Positions 51,940-60,729 of a stretch of 64,000 bases of DNA are shown one piece after another. Position 1 is the first letter of the stretch. Each line of letters starts with the position of its first letter. The stretch comes from JAVBNA01 sp031551875. Its GTDB lineage: Bacteria; Bacillota; Clostridia; Oscillospirales; Acutalibacteraceae. Position numbers and translations under genes: made by a program. A model generated the notes under the pieces. It worked only from the letters and a program-made list of their open reading frames with translations. It was not told where the DNA came from and ran no database searches. Location of the stretch: positions 1-64,000 of the forward strand of contig JAVBNA010000001.1 in NCBI GenBank assembly GCA_031551875.1, given 5' to 3'.

Positions 51940-52875
51940 ATGGGGCAATTTTTTACCGAGCTATGGGAACAGATCCTGTCCTTTTTAAAAATATTTTTTC
52001 TTCAAAATCCCATTCCGCACATCATCGATGTACTTGTTGTTGCCTTTTTGATTTATAAGTTGATCCAGCTCGTGCGCGAGACCCGGGCGGAACAGCTTGT
52101 CAAGGGCTTTGTCTTTTTGGCCATTTTCTACGGCGTGGCGCTAATTCTCAATCTTCAGCTTCTGATCGGCCTGGTGACACAGATCTTCCAGTTCGGTATC
52201 ATTGCGCTGCTGGTTGTCTTTCAGCCTGAACTGCGCCGGGCGCTTGAGCAGGTGGGGCGAAGTCAATTCCGCTTTTTCGGGCTGTTCAGCGGAACGCGCA
52301 AAATGGCTGAGGAGGACCAGAAACGGATGCTCGGTGCGATTGAAGCGGTGTCTGAGGCCTGTTTACAGCTGAAAAGGCAGAAGATGGGCGCGCTGATCGT
52401 GTTTGAACGGAAATCCAGAATTTCCGACGTCATTGATACGGGAACGTCCATTAAGGCGGAAACGACGCCTGAGCTTTTGCTCAACCTCTTTTTCAACAAG
52501 GCGCCCCTGCATGACGGCGCAGTGATTATCCGTGACTTTAAGATTTTCGCAGCGGGATGTATTCTTCCGCTCAGCCATGAAGCGGGCATCACCTCCGACC
52601 TGGGGACGCGCCACCGCGCAGCCCTTGGCATGAGCGAGGATTCAGACGCGATCGTCGTGGTGGTGTCAGAGGAAACCGGCGCGGTTTCCATTGCCCGAAA
52701 TGGGATTCTGACCCGCAACTTTACGGCGGCTACACTCAAAGCCACCCTGCAAAAGCTATTGATTCCCGAAGAAGAAGAAGGAAAAATCATGCCGAACATA
52801 AAAAGCATCATTCTGCCATCAAAAAGGAAGAGTAAAAATGAGCAAACAGAAACAAAAAAGGACAATAGAAAATGA
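51940..52875 (+). CDS. cdaA: Diadenylate cyclase CdaA
   Basis: Makes the second messenger c-di-AMP from two ATP, at the membrane. Three N-terminal helices (about residues 20-110) are followed by the DAC domain with the DGA motif in APLHDGAVII and RHR in LGTRHRAALG. The C-terminal tail is basic and longer than in Bacillus subtilis (311 versus about 273 residues). Its last 38 bases overlap cdaR in another frame. c-di-AMP governs potassium and osmotic balance and cell-wall homeostasis. Confidence 0.95.
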   Translation: MGQFFTELWEQILSFLKIFFLQNPIPHIIDVLVVAFLIYKLIQLVRETRAEQLVKGFVFLAIFYGVALILNLQLLIGLVTQIFQFGIIALLVVFQPELRRALEQVGRSQFRFFGLFSGTRKMAEEDQKRMLGAIEAVSEACLQLKRQKMGALIVFERKSRISDVIDTGTSIKAETTPELLLNLFFNKAPLHDGAVIIRDFKIFAAGCILPLSHEAGITSDLGTRHRAALGMSEDSDAIVVVVSEETGAVSIARNGILTRNFTAATLKATLQKLLIPEEEEGKIMPNIKSIILPSKRKSKNEQTETKKDNRK

Positions 52876-54199
52876 GTCGGAAAGCAAAGCGGCGGTAAAG
52901 ACTGAAACGGAGGAAAAGAAGCTTCCTTTTTACCGTCGGCTCAATGAATATTTCAGCCTACAGCGCATTTTCCAGAGCAACCGCACCATCATGGTATTGT
53001 CGGTGATTATTGCGCTCGCGCTCTGGATCACGGTTGTGGCGCTGGACACCAACAAGGAGAAAACCCGCACCATCCACAACGTGCCGGTTCAGGTTGAATT
53101 GGGCACGGATACGGAGGAAACCCTCGGACTCAACGCCTTTGGCGTGGAGGATCTCAAGGTAACGGTCACGCTTAAAGGACGGAGCATCGACCTGAGCAAC
53201 GTGGCGCAGAGCGACTTTGAAGTGACGGCGACGCCGGCCGGGGTGACCGGCCCCGGACAGTGGACGGCTCTTGTTTCAGCCAAGCGCACCAACACGAACC
53301 TGGCCTTCGAGGTGTCCGACTGGTATCCGCGCTCCTTTCAGATTCAGCTTGACCGCATTGTGGAAAACAAAAGCTTTGACATTGAGGCGAACAACAACGG
53401 CAGTGTCAAGGTGCCCAAGGATTACGTGCTGGAAAAACCGCACGCCTCTCCAAGCACCGTAACCATCAGCGGCCCCGAATCGGACATTTCAAGAATTACC
53501 CGGGTGGTCGCCGAAACAAATATTGACGAGGAAATCAGTGCGACAAACAGCTATCCGGCCTCGCTCGTGCTGTATGATCAGTATGACAATGTCATCAGCC
53601 AGAACGATCTTTCCATTGACCTTGAAAATGTGGAGATCATCATGACTGTGTTTGCCCAGAAAGAGATGGAGGTCAAAGTGGAGGACAGCAACGGTCCGGA
53701 AAACCGGGACGGGATTACCTTTGAAATTGACCCGTCGGCCAAGATGACCGTGCGATGTCCGACCGACGATACCAATACACAGGTCAGTGAGATTTCGGTC
53801 GGCCCGGTGGACTTTTCCAAAATCAGCCAGAACTCCACCTTGCTCAGGTTTTCGGTCGGGCTTCCCACCGGATACCATCTGGTGGATCCGGTGGATGAAA
53901 TCACGGTCAACGTCAAGCTGACCGGGAAAACGGCCGCGATGCACACGGTCAGCGCCATCTCCTTTGCCGACTCGGGCGCTGCGCAAAAATACCGAATTGT
54001 AACACCGAAGATTGAGAAGGTCTATGTGGTCGGCTCGGAAGCGGAAATATTGACGCTGACCCCTTCGGACATAACCGCGGTGATTGAACTGCCGAAGGAA
54101 ACTGCCGATCAAATGGAGGTTCCGGTTAAATTTTCCTTTAAAAAACATCCGAGCTGCTGGGTATACGGCTCGTACACCGCTACCATTCAGACACTATAG
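52838..54199 (+). CDS. cdaR: CdaA regulator CdaR (YbbR-domain protein)
   Basis: A 453-residue membrane-anchored regulator of CdaA. A charged cytosolic N-terminus precedes one membrane helix (TIMVLSVIIALALWITVVAL, about 50-70), then four YbbR repeats outside the cell. AAAGGAAGAG precedes the ATG. In many Firmicutes glmM follows as the third gene of the module, but here the unit ends at a terminator and glmM is not adjacent. Confidence 0.93.
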   Translation: MSKQKQKRTIENESESKAAVKTETEEKKLPFYRRLNEYFSLQRIFQSNRTIMVLSVIIALALWITVVALDTNKEKTRTIHNVPVQVELGTDTEETLGLNAFGVEDLKVTVTLKGRSIDLSNVAQSDFEVTATPAGVTGPGQWTALVSAKRTNTNLAFEVSDWYPRSFQIQLDRIVENKSFDIEANNNGSVKVPKDYVLEKPHASPSTVTISGPESDISRITRVVAETNIDEEISATNSYPASLVLYDQYDNVISQNDLSIDLENVEIIMTVFAQKEMEVKVEDSNGPENRDGITFEIDPSAKMTVRCPTDDTNTQVSEISVGPVDFSKISQNSTLLRFSVGLPTGYHLVDPVDEITVNVKLTGKTAAMHTVSAISFADSGAAQKYRIVTPKIEKVYVVGSEAEILTLTPSDITAVIELPKETADQMEVPVKFSFKKHPSCWVYGSYTATIQTL

Positions 54200-54207
54200 A
54201 AAAATTC

Positions 54208-54238
54208 CGCCCGAAGAACTGTAATGGTTCTTCGGGCG
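54208..54238 (+). terminator. Terminator after cdaR
   Basis: A perfect 12-bp stem (54208-54219 with 54227-54238), loop TGTAATG, followed by ATTTTAT. Confidence 0.85.
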
Positions 54239-54323
54239 ATTTTATCGCTGTCACGCCTTGCACCATTCGCAGAGAAAAAACATAGTATACACCATGCGAA
54301 TGGTAGAAAGGAAGGATGTGCAG

Positions 54324-54932
54324 ATGAACTACGGGATTGCAATGAGCGGCGTATGCGGTATTGCGGCAATCGGTGCGCTGAAGGCGCTCTGCGAGCTTGG
54401 GCTGAAGCCACACGGTCTGTTTTTAGAAGACAACAGCATATTGCCCGCCTATCTTTACATAATGGGAGAGGACAGCGAAGAAATCATTGCGGCGTGCGAG
54501 CAGGTCAGGGGGCAAGCCTACCGACGCAAAAAAGCGCATGCCTGGCTATGCGAAGCGCTCACCGGAAAAAGTACCGAGTGTAGGGTGTACCTGTCCGCGC
54601 AAGGAGAGGCGTTTACCAATCAGCCGTCCTGCTTTCCCAAGGCAGACCGGGACACGGGGAAGGTGTTTACCAGTGCAGTCATCCAATCCTACCTGTCGTC
54701 TGAACCGCCCAAGGGAAACCCGCCCCAGACCTGGCCGCTGACCTGCATGGGCTGTGACAGGATTTTTCTAGTGTCGCCCTATTGCTGTAATATGGAAGGG
54801 AAGAGCAATTTTCATTTGCGTTTGCCGTCCTACGATCTAGGTGCAATGCGTGACCTGCACGTGAGCTTTTTCCAGGGCTACCGTGCGGTGATGCACATGG
54901 AAAAGAAAATCTATGAGGCGCTGCTTTTTTAA
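54324..54932 (+). CDS. Patatin-like protein, probably catalytically inactive
   Basis: About 202 residues. The first 50 align by eye with the start of patatin-like phospholipases: YGIAMSGVCGIAAIGALKALCELGL resembles the oxyanion loop and first helix. But the GxSxG nucleophile elbow is replaced (HGLFLEDNSILPAYLYIMG). Later MGCDRIFLVSPYC resembles the GADRVIAV strand after the catalytic Asp, whose DGG/DGA motif is not seen. So the fold may be patatin-like while the Ser-Asp dyad is lost. Start ATG 54324 follows AAGGAAGG. Alone between cdaR and apgM. The assignment is tentative. Confidence 0.55.
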   Translation: MNYGIAMSGVCGIAAIGALKALCELGLKPHGLFLEDNSILPAYLYIMGEDSEEIIAACEQVRGQAYRRKKAHAWLCEALTGKSTECRVYLSAQGEAFTNQPSCFPKADRDTGKVFTSAVIQSYLSSEPPKGNPPQTWPLTCMGCDRIFLVSPYCCNMEGKSNFHLRLPSYDLGAMRDLHVSFFQGYRAVMHMEKKIYEALLF

Positions 54933-54967
54933 TGAGTTTTTGTGTACCCCGAAAGCGGGAAGAAATG

Positions 54968-54996
54968 TTGTTTTGTCAGAAAAGGTATGCTATAAT
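54968..54996 (+). promoter_or_regulatory. Promoter of the phosphoglycerate mutase gene
   Basis: TTGTTT (54968-54973) and a perfect TATAAT (54991-54996) are spaced by 17 bases. The transcript begins just at or within a leader hairpin. Confidence 0.65.
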
Positions 54997-55031
54997 AAAC
55001 TCCGGTTGTCCGCGTCGGATGACCGGAGTTT
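54997..55031 (+). terminator. Leader hairpin upstream of the phosphoglycerate mutase gene
   Basis: A 10-bp stem (54997-55006 with 55022-55031), with a further 4 pairs inside, is followed by TCTATGATTTTT. It sits at the very 5' end of the mRNA and could be an attenuator or a stability element. Confidence 0.45.
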
Positions 55032-55065
55032 CTATGATTTTTCATTGGAAAGTGAGTTTAGACAT

Positions 55066-56274
55066 ATGAAATATGTTGTTGTTCTGTGTGACGGCATGGC
55101 CGACTACCCGGTTCCTGCGCTCGGTGATGAAACCCCCATGTCTGCGGCAAAAAAGCCCGTGATGGACGCTCTTGCTGCGGGCGGCGAAGTGGGTCTCGTC
55201 AAGACAGTGCCCGACGGGATGTCGCCGGGCAGTGACGTCGCCAACCTGTCGGTGATGGGCTATGACCCGGAGAAATATTATTCGGGCCGCTCCCCGCTTG
55301 AGGCGGTCAGCATGGGGATCGACCTTGCGGACACCGACGTGACATTGCGCTGTAATCTGGTCACCCTCTCCGACGAGGAGGCCTACCGTGACAAATCCCT
55401 GTTGGACTACTGCGCGGGAGACATCTCCACCCAGGATGCCAAAATCTTGATTGACTATGTGCAGGAGCAGCTGGGCGATGATATCTACACCTTCCATCCC
55501 GGCATCAGCTACCGGCACTGCCTGGTCTGGAAAGAGGGCACGACCGACGTAAAGTTCACCCCGCCGCATGACATTTCAGGCAAGCCCATCGCGGGGCATC
55601 TGCCGGTGGGCGAGGCAGCTGAGCCGCTCTATGCGATGATGAAAAAAAGCCACGCACTTCTCAAGGAACACCCACTCAACCTCCAGCGCGAGGCGGAGGG
55701 AAAACGACCCGCAAATTCGGTCTGGTTCTGGGGGCAGGGGAAGAAGCCCAGGCTGGACGCTTTTGAGACGCTGTATCACGTCAAGGGCTCGGTGATTTCG
55801 GCGGTGGATCTTCTGAAAGGCATTGCCCTGTGTGCCGGTATGCACGCCTGCGACGTGCCCGGGGCGACGGGATACATTGACACGAACTTTGAGGGAAAGG
55901 TTCATGCCGCCCTTGAGGAGCTCAGAAGCGGCCAGGATTTTGTATACATCCACATTGAAGCGCCCGACGAATGCGGACACCGCGGTGAGGTGGACAACAA
56001 GGTGCGCAGCATTGAGCTGATCGATGAGAAAATTTTGCGCCCGCTCGTGATGGCGTGTGACGAATTTGATGATTTTTCGATCCTTGTGCTGCCCGACCAT
56101 CCCACGCCGCTGTCCCTCATGACGCACACCTCTGACCCCGTGCCGTACCTGCTCTACCGCAAAAACGGCACAGGCAAAAGCGGCGTACCGGTTTTTTCAG
56201 AGAAAACTGCGGCAGATGGCTGTTTTGTCGAAGCGGGACATCTGCTGATGAAGAAATTTTTACAGATTTCATAA
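55066..56274 (+). CDS. apgM: Cofactor-independent phosphoglycerate mutase, archaeal (ApgM) type
   Basis: About 402 residues of the alkaline-phosphatase superfamily. The N-terminal metal-binding motif is VVLCDGMADYP, and the nucleophile Ser is in SPGSDVANLSVMGYDP near residue 62. Metal ligands appear again in EAPDECGHRGE and VLPDHPTP. It interconverts 3- and 2-phosphoglycerate. Related proteins have been proposed as homoserine kinases in some anaerobes, a possible alternative as no thr genes are near. The start is ATG 55066. The upstream site is weak (GGAAAGTGAG). Confidence 0.85.
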   Translation: MKYVVVLCDGMADYPVPALGDETPMSAAKKPVMDALAAGGEVGLVKTVPDGMSPGSDVANLSVMGYDPEKYYSGRSPLEAVSMGIDLADTDVTLRCNLVTLSDEEAYRDKSLLDYCAGDISTQDAKILIDYVQEQLGDDIYTFHPGISYRHCLVWKEGTTDVKFTPPHDISGKPIAGHLPVGEAAEPLYAMMKKSHALLKEHPLNLQREAEGKRPANSVWFWGQGKKPRLDAFETLYHVKGSVISAVDLLKGIALCAGMHACDVPGATGYIDTNFEGKVHAALEELRSGQDFVYIHIEAPDECGHRGEVDNKVRSIELIDEKILRPLVMACDEFDDFSILVLPDHPTPLSLMTHTSDPVPYLLYRKNGTGKSGVPVFSEKTAADGCFVEAGHLLMKKFLQIS

Positions 56275-56279
56275 CAAAC

Positions 56280-56305
56280 TTACCCCCGTCATTCGACGGG
56301 GGTAA
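56280..56305. terminator. Terminator between the mutase and the ABC operon
   Basis: A perfect 11-bp stem (56280-56290 with 56295-56305) with loop ATTC, placed between convergent genes. T runs are modest on both sides. Confidence 0.65.
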
Positions 56306-56331
56306 ACTTTTGAGTGAATCGACGATGAGGT

Positions 56332-57084
56332 TTAACTGAACCGGGACAGAAAAGCCCGGGTTCGATCCTCGCGCGGGTTGCGGATGACATCCGCCGAACC
56401 CTGCTCCACGACCATGCCGTCGTCCATAAAGATGACCCGGTCGGCGACATCTCGCGCAAAGGCCATTTCATGGGTGACTATGACCATGGTCATGTGTTCC
56501 TCCGCAAGGGCGCGGATTACATTGAGAATTTCGCCGGTCAGCTCAGGGTCGAGCGCAGAGGTGGGCTCGTCAAAAAAGAGCACGGCGGGGGAGAGGGCCA
56601 GTGCCCGGGCAATGGCGACGCGCTGCTGCTGCCCGCCCGAAAGCTGGAAGGGGTACTGGTCGGCCTTGTCGCTCAGTCCCATCTTCTCAAGCAGGCCTTT
56701 GGCCTCGCTCACGGCCTCCTCCCGCGACTTGCCCAGCACATGGATGGGCGCCTCGGTGATGTTGCGCAGGACACTGAAATGGGGGAAGAGATTGAAGTTC
56801 TGAAAGACCAGCCCGATGTTCAGCCGGATTTTACGCAGCGTGTCGGCGGGGGCATACACCGATTTTCCGCTCGCGGAGGTGACCATGGTGTCACCGCACA
56901 CGGTGATGTCCCCGTTGTCCACCCGCTCAAACAGGTTGATACAGCGCAGCAGCGTGCTCTTGCCCGACCCGGAGGGGCCGATGACTGCGATGACCTCACC
57001 CTTCTGTACGTCGAGGGAGATGCCCTTGAGCACCTCGATTTTTCCGAAGGTCTTGCGGATATCTCTTGCAGACAATACGCTCAT
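56332..57084 (-). CDS. Polar amino acid ABC transporter, ATP-binding protein
   Basis: A 250-residue ATPase of the GlnQ/HisP type. Walker A is GPSGSGKSTLL near 33-43, the signature is LSGGQQQRVAIARAL near 147-161, Walker B is AVLFFDEPTSALDPE, and the H-loop is VTHEM. It powers the importer formed with the adjacent permease (13 bases upstream) and binding protein. Confidence 0.96.
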   Translation of the reverse strand: MSVLSARDIRKTFGKIEVLKGISLDVQKGEVIAVIGPSGSGKSTLLRCINLFERVDNGDITVCGDTMVTSASGKSVYAPADTLRKIRLNIGLVFQNFNLFPHFSVLRNITEAPIHVLGKSREEAVSEAKGLLEKMGLSDKADQYPFQLSGGQQQRVAIARALALSPAVLFFDEPTSALDPELTGEILNVIRALAEEHMTMVIVTHEMAFARDVADRVIFMDDGMVVEQGSADVIRNPREDRTRAFLSRFS

Positions 57085-57097
57085 GACGGCACCTCCT

Positions 57098-57775
57098 TTA
57101 CCGGTAATAGCTCAGCTTCTTTTCAGCCGCCCCGAAGGCACGGCTGACGATGCTGTTGGTGATCAGATAAAATGCGCCCGCGACAATCAGCGGGATCATG
57201 GAAGCATACCCATTCATTAACTTTTCGGAGATGCTCAGAAGCTCTACAACCGCGATAACACGGGCCAGGGAGGTGTCCTTGACCAGTGTCATGAATTCGT
57301 TGCCCATGGCGGGGAGAATGTTCTTGATGACCTGCGGCAGGATAATTTTGAAAAAAGTCTGCCTTTTCGTAAAGCCAAGAGCCTCGGCAGCCTCATGCTG
57401 CCCGATCGGGATGGCTTCAATACCGCCGCGGTAGATCTCGGCAAAGTAGCAGGCGTAGTTGATGCCAAAAGCCAGAAAGGTGGCCAGCAGCCGTATGGAG
57501 GGTATACCAAAGAGGAAAAAGGGACCATAGCAAAAGAAAATCAGCTGAAGCATCAGCGGTGTCCCCCGGATTACAGTGAGGAAAAACTTGACGGGTGTCC
57601 GAATGAGCGAAAAACGGGACATGCGCCCGAAAGCAATCGGCAGACCGAGCGGTAGCGCAATGACAATCGTTACAAAAAAGATCAGAAGTGTCATCAAAAA
57701 CATCTCGGACATTGTGATGAGCATATTGGAATAATTGATGGATTCCACGGTTTTTGCGGCAGCCAAAAGAAGCAT
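57098..57775 (-). CDS. Polar amino acid ABC transporter, permease
   Basis: About 225 residues with five predicted membrane helices and the permease EAA loop (EAAEALGFTKRQTFFKIILPQ). It belongs to the HisMQ/GlnP class. The start chosen is ATG 57775, five bases after AGGTGA. An ATG at 57796 would add seven residues. A hairpin between the binding protein gene and this gene probably lowers its expression relative to the binding protein. Confidence 0.92.
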   Translation of the reverse strand: MLLLAAAKTVESINYSNMLITMSEMFLMTLLIFFVTIVIALPLGLPIAFGRMSRFSLIRTPVKFFLTVIRGTPLMLQLIFFCYGPFFLFGIPSIRLLATFLAFGINYACYFAEIYRGGIEAIPIGQHEAAEALGFTKRQTFFKIILPQVIKNILPAMGNEFMTLVKDTSLARVIAVVELLSISEKLMNGYASMIPLIVAGAFYLITNSIVSRAFGAAEKKLSYYR

Positions 57776-57802
57776 AAATTCACCTACTCTGTTCATGGCA
57801 GT

Positions 57803-57851
57803 AAAACACCGGCAATCATACTCGGCATGAATATGATTGCCGGCGTGTTTT
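57803..57851 (-). terminator. Hairpin between binding protein and permease genes
   Basis: An 18-nt arm (57803-57820) pairs with 57832-57851 with a 2-base bulge. On the minus strand the 3' arm ends in TTTT. Such intercistronic hairpins often stabilise the binding-protein message and limit transport gene expression. Confidence 0.65.
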
Positions 57852-57866
57852 ATGTACGATGGACTA

Positions 57867-58664
57867 CTACTGAATGATCGTGATGTCCTTTCCGAACCAG
57901 TCGGTGGAAATCTTGGCGAGGGTGCCGTCGGCCTTCATTTCCTTGAGGGTGTTGTTGACCTCGTCGGCCAGCGCGTCGCCCTTGCGGAAACCAATTGCAT
58001 ACTCCTCCTCGGCGAGGGCTTCGTCGAGAACCTTGTAGGCTGCGTTTTCACTGGTGATAAAATAATTGGCAACGATTTCGTCCATCAGAACGGCATCGGC
58101 CATGCCGGTGTTCAGTTCGGTCAGCGCCTTTGTATTGTCAGGCAATTCATTGACCTCTCCAAGTGTCGCTTTAAACTCGGGCGAGCCGTCCAGCGCATCA
58201 GCAGCGGAGGAACCCTTTTGAAGCGCAAGCTTCTTGCCGGCCAGGGAGGCGAGGTTGGTGTAAGCGGCGTCGGCCTTTACCACGATTACCTGACGGTTTC
58301 TCAGGTAAGGATCCGACAGGGTCATGGCGTCCTGACGTTCGGGTGTGACGGTCATGCCGTTCCAGATGCAGTCGATGTTCTTAGAATTGAGCTCGACCTC
58401 TTTGGTGTTCCAGTCGATGGGCTGCAGCTTGAGCTCATAACCGAGACGCGTACACACCTCTTTGGCCAGGTCGATGTCAAACCCAACGATGTTGTTGGTG
58501 TCATCGCGGAAGCCCATGGGCGGGAAGCTGTCGTCGAGACCCAGCGTAAAGACCTTGCCGGTATCGCCGGCCGGTGTGGACGCCGTGTTGTTGGCCGCGC
58601 CGCCGCAGGCCGTGAGTGTCAGTGCCAGTGCCAGAATGAGCACAAGGGAAAGGATTTTTTTCAT
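57867..58664 (-). CDS. Polar amino acid ABC transporter, substrate-binding lipoprotein
   Basis: A 265-residue extracellular binding protein of the SBP_bac_3 family. The signal peptide ends in a lipobox (LALTLTACGG), so it is anchored by a lipid at Cys 20. FTLGLDDSFPPMGFRDDTNNIVGFDIDLAKEV and the substrate Arg region ERQDAM are family features. Ligand is a polar amino acid, identity unknown. It heads the operon. GGAGG lies before the ATG. Confidence 0.95.
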   Translation of the reverse strand: MKKILSLVLILALALTLTACGGAANNTASTPAGDTGKVFTLGLDDSFPPMGFRDDTNNIVGFDIDLAKEVCTRLGYELKLQPIDWNTKEVELNSKNIDCIWNGMTVTPERQDAMTLSDPYLRNRQVIVVKADAAYTNLASLAGKKLALQKGSSAADALDGSPEFKATLGEVNELPDNTKALTELNTGMADAVLMDEIVANYFITSENAAYKVLDEALAEEEYAIGFRKGDALADEVNNTLKEMKADGTLAKISTDWFGKDITIIQ

Positions 58665-58711
58665 AAGTTCTATAACCTCCTTTAGTGTTTCGAGGAAACC
58701 TCTACGCTACT

Positions 58712-58739
58712 ATTTTATCATATTACAGTGATAATGCAA
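58712..58739 (-). promoter_or_regulatory. Promoter of the amino acid ABC operon
   Basis: On the minus strand TTGCAT (58734-58739) and TAAAAT (58712-58717) are spaced by 16 bases, about 50 bases before the binding protein gene. Confidence 0.5.
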
Positions 58740-58766
58740 GATCAAAAAAGATAAAAAGCGAAAAAA

Positions 58767-60521
58767 CTACTTGCGCTGAATGTCGCCGCTGTAGACGATG
58801 CCGCGGGTGGCGTCCATGGTGATGGTTGTACCGGATCTCAAAAGCTTTGTGGCGTTGCTTGCGCCCACAATCACCGGCTTGTCGAGCGCCATGCCCACGA
58901 TCGCCGCATGGGAATCCTTGCCGTCCAGCTCGGTGATGATGCCCGCGGCGGACTTCATAATGTCCAGAATGGTGTTGGAGGTGGTGGGAATGACCAGAAT
59001 GTCGCCCGAGTGAAATTTCTGCACTGCTTCGGCCTCATTTTCACAGACGCACAAATTGCCGCTTCTGGTCTGGCGGGTGATGCCGTTGCCCTGCACCAGC
59101 ACGTTCCCAACCAGATGCACCTTGAGCAGGTTGGTGGTGCCCGAAACGCCGAGGGGAACGCCCGCCGTGATCACCACGAGGTCTCCGTTTTCCACGAGAC
59201 CCTCCTGGACGGCCACCTCCACCACATGCTCAAACAGCTCGTCGGTGTTTTCCTTTTCCTCCACCATGAGGGGAATCACGCCCCAGGATAGATTCATCTG
59301 CCTGCGTACCTTGGGTTCGGTCGTCCCGCAGATGATGGGGCAGTAGGGACGAAACTTGGAGATCATGCGGGCGGTCTTGCCTGACTTGGTCACGGTCATG
59401 ATGGCAACGGCGCCCAGGTCGTGGGCCGAAGTGCAGGTCGCGTGGGAGATGGCCGACGTCACGTTGGGCTGTGCGCCGATGTCGTGGTTGCGGAAGCGTT
59501 TTTTATAGTCGATGTCCCGTTCGGTGCGCTCGGCGATGACGCCCATGGTGCGGAGCGCCTCCAGCGGATAGGCGCCGGCGGCGGTCTCGCCCGAGAGCAT
59601 AATCGCACTGGTGCCGTCATAGATCGCGTTGGCGACGTCAGTGGTTTCCGCGCGGGTGGGGCGGGGGTTTTTCATCATAGAGTCGAGCATCTGCGTGGCG
59701 GTGATCACCTGAAGGCCGGCGTTGTACGCCTTTTTTATCAGCTTTTTCTGGATAACCGGGATCTCCTCCAGCGCGATCTCGACGCCGAGATCGCCGCGTG
59801 CGACCATGATGCCGTCGGATACACTGATGATCTCGTCTATATTTTCCACACCGTCGGCGTTTTCAATTTTCGCGATGATGCGCAGGCTTTGCCCGCCGCA
59901 CACTTCAAGCTCATGGCGCAGCAGGCGCACATCGTCGGCCGTGCGGGTGAAAGAGGCGGCGATAAAATCGAAGTTCTCCTGCACAGCAAAGCGGATGTCC
60001 TCCTTGTCCCGGTCGCTGAGATAGGGCATGTTCAGTGTGACGCCGGGAACGTTGACGCTTTTGTTGGCGGATACAACGCCGCCGTTAAGCACGGTGCAGC
60101 AGATGTCGGTGGGGGTGCACGTGTCTACCCGCAGCTCAATCAGCCCGTCGTCAATCAGGATGCGCGAGCCGGGCCCCACGTCATTGGGCAGTCCCTCATA
60201 GGAGATGGATGTGATTTCGGTCGTCCCGACCACGTTGCGTGTGGTGAGCACGAAGGGGTGTCCGGCCGTAAGCTCCACCTGGGAGTCCTTGAAAGTGCCG
60301 GTGCGGATCTCGGGGCCTTTTGTGTCCATCAGGAGCGCCACCGGCAGGTCAAGCTCCTCGCGCAGCGCCTTGACGGCATCAGCGCGAATTTTATGCTGCT
60401 CATGCGTCTGATGGGAAAAATTCAGCCGCGCCACGCTCATGCCCTCAAGCATCAGGCTGCGCAGAACACCCTCTTTATCGGTTGCAGGTCCCAGCGTGCA
60501 AATAATCTTTGTTTTTCTCAA
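58767..60521 (-). CDS. pyk: Pyruvate kinase with C-terminal PEP-utilizer domain
   Basis: Transfers phosphate from PEP to ADP, the last glycolytic step. The 584-residue length includes the usual barrel, B and C domains (about 1-470) plus an extra C-terminal PEP-utilizing mobile domain (GDILVIPTTSNTILDIMKSAAGIITELDGKDSHAAIVG), typical of Bacillus and clostridial enzymes. The N-terminus is TKIICTLGPA, and active-site motifs include MVARGDLGVEIALEEIP and the TATQMLDSM Lys/Thr region. The start codon is TTG 60521 after AAAGGTGAG. A perfect palindrome overlaps its promoter. Confidence 0.97.
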   Translation of the reverse strand: MRKTKIICTLGPATDKEGVLRSLMLEGMSVARLNFSHQTHEQHKIRADAVKALREELDLPVALLMDTKGPEIRTGTFKDSQVELTAGHPFVLTTRNVVGTTEITSISYEGLPNDVGPGSRILIDDGLIELRVDTCTPTDICCTVLNGGVVSANKSVNVPGVTLNMPYLSDRDKEDIRFAVQENFDFIAASFTRTADDVRLLRHELEVCGGQSLRIIAKIENADGVENIDEIISVSDGIMVARGDLGVEIALEEIPVIQKKLIKKAYNAGLQVITATQMLDSMMKNPRPTRAETTDVANAIYDGTSAIMLSGETAAGAYPLEALRTMGVIAERTERDIDYKKRFRNHDIGAQPNVTSAISHATCTSAHDLGAVAIMTVTKSGKTARMISKFRPYCPIICGTTEPKVRRQMNLSWGVIPLMVEEKENTDELFEHVVEVAVQEGLVENGDLVVITAGVPLGVSGTTNLLKVHLVGNVLVQGNGITRQTRSGNLCVCENEAEAVQKFHSGDILVIPTTSNTILDIMKSAAGIITELDGKDSHAAIVGMALDKPVIVGASNATKLLRSGTTITMDATRGIVYSGDIQRK

Positions 60522-60573
60522 GATTGCTCACCTTTTCTCTCTGATAGTATGATTTTGGGAATCTAAACTAAAT

Positions 60574-60591
60574 TATGATAGCCCTATCATA
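60574..60591. promoter_or_regulatory. Palindromic operator candidate at the pyk promoter
   Basis: TATGATAGCCCTATCATA is a perfect 8-2-8 palindrome about 55-70 bases before pyk, overlapping the probable -10 and spacer. It is not the Rex consensus and I do not recognise the binding protein. Position suggests a repressor site. Confidence 0.5.
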
Positions 60592-60604
60592 CATCATTGA
60601 TCAA
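60575..60604 (-). promoter_or_regulatory. Probable promoter of pyk
   Basis: On the minus strand TTGATC (60599-60604) and TATCAT (60575-60580) are spaced by 18 bases. The -10 lies inside the palindrome. Confidence 0.4.
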
Positions 60605-60729
60605 AAAATGTGAACAATATTTAAAAAGTTCTTCTATCCGGTACAATTTTCAGAAATAGGTTGATAATCTTTTTGGTTAGTAATAAAATAAGGAATACAT
60701 TTATCAACGAAAAAACGCAGGAGGTCAGT

